Positions 54,377 to 61,196 of a stretch of 64,000 nucleotides of DNA are shown in pieces; positions within the stretch are counted from its first letter, which is position 1, and every line of letters begins with the position of its first letter. This DNA comes from Bacillus smithii (lineage in GTDB: Bacteria; Bacillota; Bacilli; Bacillales; DSM-4216): contig NZ_CP012024.1 in NCBI RefSeq assembly GCF_001050115.1, positions 600,001-664,000 on the forward strand. Direction: 5' to 3'. A program made the translations under genes and the position numbers. Under the pieces are notes generated by a model. It was not told the DNA's origin, ran no database searches, and saw only the letters and a program-made list of their open reading frames with translations.

Positions 54377-55519
54377 TTGGTAGGAATACCTATTGTATTA
54401 GAGAACATAAGTTTCCAGACTTTGGCTTATGAAGGGCTTTCTCCGGAATCTTTGGCGATCATATCGCATGAATTTTGTCAATATGTGAAGGATCATTATC
54501 ATGGCCATTCCACTATCGATTTTCATCAAACGACAAAGGTCATTCCTTTTCATCATTATTTTCGGCTTACGGCCCCCGTTTTTTTACAAGATCAAGTCTT
54601 TGGCTATTGTTCGTTTATTTTTTACGATCGCAGCCAGTATAATCCCACGATTGCGCAAATGGTGATCGAACGTGTGGCTTCTGTTTGTTCTTTAAGACTA
54701 TTAAATGAAAAAACAAAATTTGAATCCTTTGAAAGATTAAAAGGATATTTTTTAGAAGAGATCATTAGCGGCCATCATCAATCGAAAGGAGATTTAATCA
54801 CGAAAGGAAGCTTTATCCATCTTGATTTATCGCTCCCTTTTTATATCGGCGTGATCAAGTATAGATTTAAAAACGAACACAGCAATCTCGAACTTGAATA
54901 TTATGCCAAAATAATGGAAGAAATATCTGAATTCTTTAACTTCCGCCGCTTAAATGTGTTAATCGGACAAAGAGCGAAAAGTATTGTGCTCCTTATTACG
55001 GAGGAACAATTGAAAAAAGATGATATTGAGGGACTCGTTCAGTCTTTGTTGAAATCGCTATCCAATAGGTTTATCATGATCGAATTTTATGGAGGAATCA
55101 GCACAAAAACGAAAGATATTTTATGTGCAAGAGAAGCGTATAGAGAGGCTTTGGTGGCATTGAAAACGACTACCAATCACGGCCAATTCGTTACGTTTGA
55201 ATCACTTGGCGTTATCGGGCCGTTAATCAATTCCCATAACGAAGAAGAAATCAAAAAAATCGCTGTCCGATATTTAGGACAATTAATGGAAAACGATGAT
55301 AAAAATGTCGAGCTAGTTCGCACTCTTTACTCTTTTTTAATAAATGGGGGGAATTTGGAACAAACGGCTGCTGATTTATCTTTATCCGTTAGCGGTTTAA
55401 GATACCGCATTCATAAAATTGAAACATTGCTTGATCAAGAACTTCGCGATCCCGTCGGCAATTTTCATCTTCTGCTGGCCATTCAAGCTCTTATGATCAT
55501 GGGAGAATTAGAGATTTAA
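54377..55519 (+). pseudogene. PucR/CdaR-type DNA-binding half of the same activator
   Basis: 380 codons in the same frame as the sensor half, opening with TTG GTA right after the TAG and one GAG codon. No Shine-Dalgarno site fits, except GGAG overlapping the stop. It starts inside the PucR purine-catabolism-like sensor region (VGIPIVLENISFQTLAYEG), continues with a GGDEF-like central domain (FYGGISTKTKDILCAREAYREAL) and ends with the PucR helix-turn-helix: LVRTLYSFLINGGNLEQTAADL and SVSGLRYRIHKIETLL. Restarted translation at the TTG could give a separate protein. Confidence 0.85.
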
Positions 55520-55621
55520 TGTTTTTCTTGCTGATTGGCTTTTATTTTTTTGTCCATAAAAGGAATTTTATCAAAAATGTCGAATTATAAAGAATATTAC
55601 ATAATTTTAGAGGTGAGGGAA

Positions 55622-56101
55622 ATGACATTTAAAACAGCCGATCTTTGGGATGAGTTCAATGAAGAGCTGCAAGCATGCAAATTGGCCTTTCATTCTTATG
55701 GCAAAAAAAAGCGTTTTTCAGGCCCGATCGCAACGGTAAAGGTATTTGAGGATAATGTTTTAGTGAAGGAAGCGCTTCAATCCGTTCCGAAAGGGAGTGT
55801 ACTCGTAGTGGACGGGGGTGGCTCTCGGAACTGTGCTTTGTTGGGAGACCGCTTAGGTGAAATTGCCCAAAATCGTGAGCTTGCGGGTGTGATCATTAAT
55901 GGCTGCGCGCGGGATACCGCCGATCTTGCCGAACTAGAAATTGGGGTTCTTGCAATAGGAAGCATTCCGGTGAAAAGTAAAAAAGAAGGAAAAGGGGAAC
56001 GGGATATTGTTCTTCATTTCGGGGAAGTAGAATGGGTTCCAGGTCATTATGTGTATGCTGACGAAGATGGAGTAGTATTGTCTCCACGTCCGCTTGTATA
56101 A
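55622..56101 (+). CDS. RraA-like protein / putative 4-hydroxy-4-methyl-2-oxoglutarate aldolase
   Basis: About 159 residues of the RraA family: [50 protein letters not shown], the G-x-ARD segment [14 protein letters not shown] and the C-terminal [13 protein letters not shown]. The GDxx-x-RD pattern fits metal-dependent HMG/CHA aldolases more than a ribonuclease inhibitor, and Bacillus lacks RNase E of the classic type. Beside an aromatic cluster a lyase in pyruvate-releasing ring-fission steps is plausible. The ATG at 55622 has GAGGTGAGG; the frame opens 29 codons earlier without a site. Confidence 0.85.
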   Translation: MTFKTADLWDEFNEELQACKLAFHSYGKKKRFSGPIATVKVFEDNVLVKEALQSVPKGSVLVVDGGGSRNCALLGDRLGEIAQNRELAGVIINGCARDTADLAELEIGVLAIGSIPVKSKKEGKGERDIVLHFGEVEWVPGHYVYADEDGVVLSPRPLV

Positions 56102-56176
56102 GGCTTCTTTTGGCGGTCACTCTTTTTCCGGTCGGTCATAAACTAAGATAACAGCCTATGGAATGGGGGATTGATG

Positions 56177-57106
56177 ATGATGTACGGACATCCCTATGAT
56201 CGCCGACTATTCAGTCCAGAAACGGATTGGAGAAGGAATAAGGGTGAAATATTCGGTATTCCGCCACAGCATCAGCCGATTCAGCCTGGCGTCGAATCGC
56301 TTATGATTCCGCGGCCAACGGTAGATGATCCGGATTATAGAGGAAGCGGGAAATTAAAGAATAAGACGGTGGTTGTCACCGGAGGCGACAGCGGAATCGG
56401 AGCGGCTGCGGCCATTGCGTTTGGAAAAGAAGGAGCGGATGTAGTCATCGCCTATTATGCTGAATATGAAAACGAAGACGCATTTCGTACAAAAAGAAAA
56501 ATCGAAGAGTCCGGACGTCGCTGTCTTTTGATTCCGGGAGATTTGAAAAATGAAAGGCATTGCCGCGAAGTAATCGGTAAAGCGGTTGATGCGTTTGGAA
56601 AACTTGATATTTTAGTCAATAACCATGCTGTTCAATTTCCGCAGAATAGCCTTCTTGATATAACGTCGGAACAATGGGATTTGACGTTTAAAACAAATAT
56701 TTATTCTTTTTTTTATTTAACAAAAGCGGCGCTGTATTATTTGAAAAGAGGAAGCTCCATTATCAATACAGCCTCTGTGGTTGCGTATGAAGGAAACGAT
56801 CTTTTGCTGGATTATACGGCTTCAAAAGGAGCGATTGTAGGATTTACACGGGCCCTTGCCAAAAATTTAGTTCGAAAAGGGATTAGAGTGAATGCGGTTG
56901 CTCCCGGACCAATTTGGACACCGTTGATCCCTTCCAGCTACTCGGCGGAATATGTGGCGACCAAATTTGGAAAAGACACGACGATGGGTCGACCTGGCCA
57001 GCCTTTTGAATTAGCGCCCGCTTACGTCTTTTTGGCATCCGATGATTCCAGTTATGTGACAGGTCAAGTGGTCCATGTCAATGGCGGTATTATAACGGGA
57101 TCATAA
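56177..57106 (+). CDS. Short-chain dehydrogenase, general-stress type (YhxC/YdaD-like)
   Basis: About 310 residues. An N-terminal tail with [18 protein letters not shown] and [17 protein letters not shown] is typical of the Bacillus stress SDRs; the Rossmann fold has [26 protein letters not shown], catalytic Ser near TASVVAYEG, and YTASKGA (Tyr/Lys), and ends [11 protein letters not shown]. The start among three successive ATGs is uncertain; GGGGGA lies 6-12 bases ahead. NAD(P)H specificity and substrate are unknown. Confidence 0.9.
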   Translation: MMYGHPYDRRLFSPETDWRRNKGEIFGIPPQHQPIQPGVESLMIPRPTVDDPDYRGSGKLKNKTVVVTGGDSGIGAAAAIAFGKEGADVVIAYYAEYENEDAFRTKRKIEESGRRCLLIPGDLKNERHCREVIGKAVDAFGKLDILVNNHAVQFPQNSLLDITSEQWDLTFKTNIYSFFYLTKAALYYLKRGSSIINTASVVAYEGNDLLLDYTASKGAIVGFTRALAKNLVRKGIRVNAVAPGPIWTPLIPSSYSAEYVATKFGKDTTMGRPGQPFELAPAYVFLASDDSSYVTGQVVHVNGGIITGS

Positions 57107-57140
57107 ACCTTTACTGTGAAACAAAACTGAAGAAAGTGGG

Positions 57141-57172
57141 AAGTCCGCTGAAATGCGGGCTTTCTTTTTTGT
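57141..57172 (+). terminator. Terminator of the SDR gene
   Basis: AAGTCCGC/GCGGGCTT with a 6-nt loop, followed by TCTTTTTT. Confidence 0.85.
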
Positions 57173-57411
57173 GTATTAGACATCAGGAAGATTATCCGTT
57201 TGTTTTTTATACACTTTCACACCAAAGAGTAGCAGTTGGTTCAAAAATAGAACCATTTGTGAATATTCGATTTCATATGTATTAAAAGCGAAAGGGGCCA
57301 CTACACAACTTTCTTCGGATCATAGATTGATAGATTTTGGACAGCTGTTCTTTTTTTCTATTTGCGGTCATATGTTCAATAGTGGACAGGGGTTAGAGAA
57401 GGAGAGGACGT
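57173..57411 (+). other. Intergenic region before the SpoVB-like gene
   Basis: Mostly AT-rich with no supported gene or recognised regulatory motif; AGAAGGAGAGG is the ribosome site at about 57397-57407. Confidence 0.35.
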
Positions 57412-58761
57412 ATGACTTCATTTTTTAAAGGAACATTGATCCTGGCAGTGACAGCATTTTTTGGGGAGACGCTTGAATTTTTAACGAATATGGTGTTGAC
57501 AAAAGAACTTGGTGAAATTGGGATGGGGAAATACATGGCGATTTTGCCTTCCGTATTTCTTTTTGTCGTAATTGCCAGCTTAGAACTGCCTGTTTCTGTT
57601 TCCAAATATATTGCGGAACTACAGAGGGAGTATCATAGGAGTACTCTCCAGCATGCCATGAGACTGGCGACGGTTACCACCAGTGTTTTAATGCTGTCCG
57701 CTGTGATTGTTTTTACGTTTTTTCCCGTTTTTCACGGTTACCATCCGATGATTCGTTGGCTGACGCTTATTCTCATTCCCGTTATTTCCTTTACTTCTGT
57801 TGCAAGAGGATATTTCATGGGAATACAGCAAATGAGAAAGATTGCGTTCGCCAATTTTGTGCGAAAGTTTTTTCAGCTGCTATTGCTGGTCGTTGTATAC
57901 CGCTTTTTTGATTTTGATCGGGAAACATCGATATTAGTAGCGCTGGGAACATTGATAGCCAGTGAAATAGTGGTGTTTTTATATCTTATGCGTGCCTATG
58001 TTCTCTACATGAGGCAGATGAAAAATATTCCTTATAAAGAAATGGCGAGAAAAACCGTTACCAAAAAGTTATTGGGAATTTCATTGCCGACTACGGGGAT
58101 GCGCATTTTTAATTCGGTGATTAATGCCATTCAGCCTTTTCTCATTTCATATGCTTTAATGTTGGGAGGTGTTGAAGAGAAAACGGCTACGGCACAATTC
58201 GGTATGGTGGCTGGAGTTGCGTCGACGATCGGTTTTTTTCCCGCTTTTATCGCTCATTCTTTGCTCGTCATGCTCGTTCCGACTGTTTCCGAAGCATATA
58301 CTAGAGGGGAAATCGGCAAATTGCAAGGACTATTGAAACATGTTATTGTCATCACTATGCTGTACGGATTGGCTGTATCGTTTGTTTTGTATTTTTACGG
58401 CGGAGCGTTAACGAAACTATTTGGCACTTCTTTGCTGGCTTATTACTACTTGCAGTTGATGATCCCTTATTTTTTATTTTTTTATTTGGCGATCCCTATG
58501 CAGGCTTTTTTAATTGGCATGAATTTAGTGAAAGACGCATTTTATCATTCGGTATGGTCAACACTCATTTCCAATTTATTTATTTTTTGGCTTGGATCAA
58601 ACAGTCACTTGCAGATGGCCGGAGTCATTATCGGCATGAATATTGAAGCAGTATTGCTTGCTTTTCTTCATTACACCACCATATATAAAAAGCTGCACAT
58701 TTCTTTTTCAAAAAAGCAAAGTTCTCTTTCCGAAATGAACTGGGGCAACAGAAGAGCCTAG
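57412..58761 (+). CDS. SpoVB-family lipid/polysaccharide flippase
   Basis: 449 residues with about 12-14 membrane segments of the MOP superfamily. FFKGTLILAVTAFFGETLEF, NMVLTKELGEIGMGKYMAI, SLELPVSVSKYIAELQ and PVISFTSVARGYFMGIQQM match the SpoVB branch (stage V sporulation protein B) used for spore cortex or cell-wall precursors. Members also export other polysaccharides, so the symbol is withheld. AGAAGGAG before ATG. It stands alone. Confidence 0.87.
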   Translation: MTSFFKGTLILAVTAFFGETLEFLTNMVLTKELGEIGMGKYMAILPSVFLFVVIASLELPVSVSKYIAELQREYHRSTLQHAMRLATVTTSVLMLSAVIVFTFFPVFHGYHPMIRWLTLILIPVISFTSVARGYFMGIQQMRKIAFANFVRKFFQLLLLVVVYRFFDFDRETSILVALGTLIASEIVVFLYLMRAYVLYMRQMKNIPYKEMARKTVTKKLLGISLPTTGMRIFNSVINAIQPFLISYALMLGGVEEKTATAQFGMVAGVASTIGFFPAFIAHSLLVMLVPTVSEAYTRGEIGKLQGLLKHVIVITMLYGLAVSFVLYFYGGALTKLFGTSLLAYYYLQLMIPYFLFFYLAIPMQAFLIGMNLVKDAFYHSVWSTLISNLFIFWLGSNSHLQMAGVIIGMNIEAVLLAFLHYTTIYKKLHISFSKKQSSLSEMNWGNRRA

Positions 58762-59045
58762 CTGTTTGTTGGGCAAAAAATCGATTGAAAACAAGCTTGA
58801 TCTACCTCGTTTTCTGTCTTCCGTGTAAGGAATGTTTTCATCATTTTTCCTAAACGGTTGGCCTTTTGCATAGATGGGTGGATCCTGTTGACAGAATAGG
58901 ATTCAATCAATTTCTGATTTTGTGGTTTTCTCATGAGAAGTTGAAAGGAATTCCTGAATGAAATCGATTTGGTTCTGGAAAACAAGAACAAGGAAAGCCG
59001 AGTTTGGTATTAATAAAAATGAAATCGGCTTCCCGTTTAGTTTCT
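58762..59045. other. Gene-free stretch
   Basis: AT-rich. AGCCGA/TCGGCT near 58997-59030 could pair weakly as a terminator for the small minus-strand gene that follows. No other feature was recognised. Confidence 0.3.
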
Positions 59046-59204
59046 TCACATACTTTTTATGTTTCTTGATGATTCAGGAATTTTATCTATGCGTGAAGCA
59101 TCACTGGAGTTGAGCACTTGGCGGAGTTCATGGAACAGAAAGCTGCCGAAAAAGCCGATGAAAATGACGATAAAGCCAATGACCGTAAACCACATAAACG
59201 CCAT
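59046..59204 (-). CDS. Small single-span membrane protein, 52 residues
   Basis: AAAGGAGCG lies seven bases before ATG. The product starts MAFMWFTVIGFIVIFIGFFG, a long hydrophobic segment, then HELRQVLNSSDASRIDK and an unstructured tail ending KSM. The gene lies on the minus strand between two unrelated genes. No family recognised. Confidence 0.65.
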   Translation of the reverse strand: MAFMWFTVIGFIVIFIGFFGSFLFHELRQVLNSSDASRIDKIPESSRNIKSM

Positions 59205-59519
59205 GCCGCGTCGCTCCTTTCGAAAGATAATGGGGGGATATCTAACGTTATTTTACATGAATTTCCTGCCGGTTTGGGATTGAAAATTATTTTCGATTAG
59301 TTACTAAAAATAAAAAGAATGTTTTCAAAGCACTCATTTTGGATTCGGCTGGGGTAACAAGAAAAGCATTGAAAAAGGAATGATAAATATTTAGGAGAAA
59401 CGTCAACCTATAGCGGATGGTTCTTTTGGGGAAAAGTCCTATTAAACATTCCTAATGGTTTAGGGCAATAAAACGCCGATTCGAAATACTACCGACATGA
59501 AGAGATGGGGGAGGTTTAT
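59205..59519. other. Gene-free stretch
   Basis: About 315 bases. The part next to 59205 should hold the promoter of the small membrane protein; nothing else was recognised. Confidence 0.3.
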
Positions 59520-59924
59520 TTAAGCGTCTCCTTTAGAGGGTTTTTCGCAAACGTCGCCATGGCAAAGCGAATCTGGGACGATTTTTCTTTTTTTGGCGAT
59601 CTTTTTGTATGCCCATTCGCCTAATCCGCTAGCCTTCAGAATATAGAAAAATGGAAGAAATAACCATAAAGATGGCGTTCTTTTGGCCATTAGCCAAAAT
59701 GCGTCAAACCCTTTTACATATCGAAAATCGTTTTTCAGCCGAGCATGCATTTCTGTCGCCAGTTTATCAAGCGCAATATGTTCCTGTTGATAATGATCGC
59801 GAAAGGACCGAAATTCGATTAACGAGAACCAATCAAGTTTGGACCATTTATCGGCAACACCAGTGCAAAGTCCGCACCAGCCGTCGTACAATACGACGAT
59901 TTTCCAGCGGTCTTTCAAAACCAT
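59520..59924 (-). CDS. DCC-family thiol-disulfide oxidoreductase-like protein (DUF393)
   Basis: 134 residues opening VVLYDGWCGLCTGVADKW, with the D-x-x-C-x-x-C motif of the DCC family, and RYVKGFDAFWLMAKRTPSLW further on. Members are thioredoxin-like; actual activity is seldom shown. Possible role in redox or lipid metabolism. Ribosome site GGAGAG before ATG. Confidence 0.85.
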   Translation of the reverse strand: MVLKDRWKIVVLYDGWCGLCTGVADKWSKLDWFSLIEFRSFRDHYQQEHIALDKLATEMHARLKNDFRYVKGFDAFWLMAKRTPSLWLFLPFFYILKASGLGEWAYKKIAKKRKIVPDSLCHGDVCEKPSKGDA

Positions 59925-60189
59925 GAGGATCGCTCTCCTTCAATTGATAGCTGTCCTTGGATTTCCATAAACACAATGTCTCCAAACATGGAGCTGATTG
60001 ATTAAGACTTTTTCTTGAGCTTCTTTCTCTTTAGGATAACATATTTTGGTGAACAAATGGATCGAAATGGTTGATCTGTAAGAGAGCAGCTTGAATCCTA
60101 AACAGCCGGAGAAAGATCCCCGACTGCCAACCATTTATTTTGAAAAACGCTGAGGCAAATGGTTATTCGAATAAAAGAGCTGCTTCTGT
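59925..60189. other. Intergenic region
   Basis: No supported gene. CCTTTGCCTCAGCG-type sequences show no terminator of note for the carbonic anhydrase gene. Confidence 0.3.
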
Positions 60190-60756
60190 TCAAACATTTT
60201 CGTAGCCGTTAATAATCAAATCTAGTTTTCCTGTCGATGGATCAATGGCTAGTCCGTGAACAGGAATATCATTTGCAAACAACGGGTGCCGTTTAATCAT
60301 ATGTACGCTTTCCGATACGCTTTTTTCTACGCTTTCAAACCCGTTCAACCAGTGATCAAGATCGATTCCAGCGTGTTTTAATGTCGAGAACGTTTCTTCT
60401 TTAATGCCGCGTTCTTTCATATCCGCCAAGATGGTTTTGCTTTTTAATGCACCCATTCCACAATCGTAATGGCCGATCACGAATACTTCATCCGCTTGCA
60501 GTTCGTAAACAGCTACTAGTAAGCTTTTCATGACCATTCCGAAAGGTTCGTCTACAAGAGCGCCGGCACTGCGCACCATTTTGACATCGCCGTTTTTTAT
60601 GTTCAGCGCTTTCGGAAGCAGTTCTACTAAACGTGTATCCATACAAGTTAAAATGACGCACCGCTTATTTGGGAATTTGGATGTTTCGTATTTTTTGTAT
60701 TCTTTATTTTCAACAAACTTCTCGTTAAATGATAGAATGTCATCCAATAATGACAT
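60190..60756 (-). CDS. Beta-class carbonic anhydrase (YtiB-like)
   Basis: 188 residues. Zinc ligands Cys in ILTCMDTRL, and His-x2-Cys in VIGHYDCGMG; the Asp/Arg dyad CMDTR is present. PFGMVMKSLLVAVYELQADE matches the short Bacillus enzyme YtiB. It hydrates CO2 to bicarbonate in the cytosol. GGGAGGGG site before ATG. Confidence 0.93.
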   Translation of the reverse strand: MSLLDDILSFNEKFVENKEYKKYETSKFPNKRCVILTCMDTRLVELLPKALNIKNGDVKMVRSAGALVDEPFGMVMKSLLVAVYELQADEVFVIGHYDCGMGALKSKTILADMKERGIKEETFSTLKHAGIDLDHWLNGFESVEKSVSESVHMIKRHPLFANDIPVHGLAIDPSTGKLDLIINGYENV

Positions 60757-60929
60757 AATGAACCCCTCCCGGTTATGATTTGATACTCTTTTATTTTAGC
60801 GGAAATAAAAAGGAATGAATAGTTTTCGTGAATGAACGGGAAAAAAGGGGGGAATGTTCCTAAGGTAGGGAAGCGGAAAAGAAGTTTTGGGTTTGTGAAA
60901 AGGAAAGACGAATATGCGGCCATGTTCAT

Positions 60930-60966
60930 TAAGAAAACAGCTCCGGAAACTACCGGAAGCTGTTTC
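60930..60966 (-). terminator. Terminator of the 58-residue gene
   Basis: AAACAGCT-CCGG pairs with CCGGAGCTGTTT (one bulged base), then TCTTA on the minus strand. Confidence 0.75.
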
Positions 60967-60968
60967 TT

Positions 60969-61145
60969 TTACAAATTTTCATTTTGCTGGCCGATTTCTG
61001 ATCTGCCGATTAGTTCATTGGCAGCTTCTTGATCCGAATGCTCATTGACGGAGTCTCCCGGAGCGTATTCATTAATATCAGAATGGATGCCATATGCCGG
61101 CTGTTTAGGGATAAGAGGATGATCCTTGCGCTTGCCTTTCGCCAT
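60969..61145 (-). CDS. Small hydrophilic protein, 58 residues
   Basis: AAGGAG about ten bases before ATG. The product begins MAKGKRKDHPLIPKQPAYGI, continues DINEYAPGDSVNEHSDQEAA and ends QNENL: charged, no membrane segment, proline-rich start. It lies between metH and its own terminator, and could be cotranscribed with metH (52 bases after metH stop). Not a recognised SASP. Function unknown. Confidence 0.7.
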   Translation of the reverse strand: MAKGKRKDHPLIPKQPAYGIHSDINEYAPGDSVNEHSDQEAANELIGRSEIGQQNENL

Positions 61146-61196
61146 TTATTCCTAACTCCTTTTCTTTTTAATATGGAGAAAAGAGGCGGGAAATAT

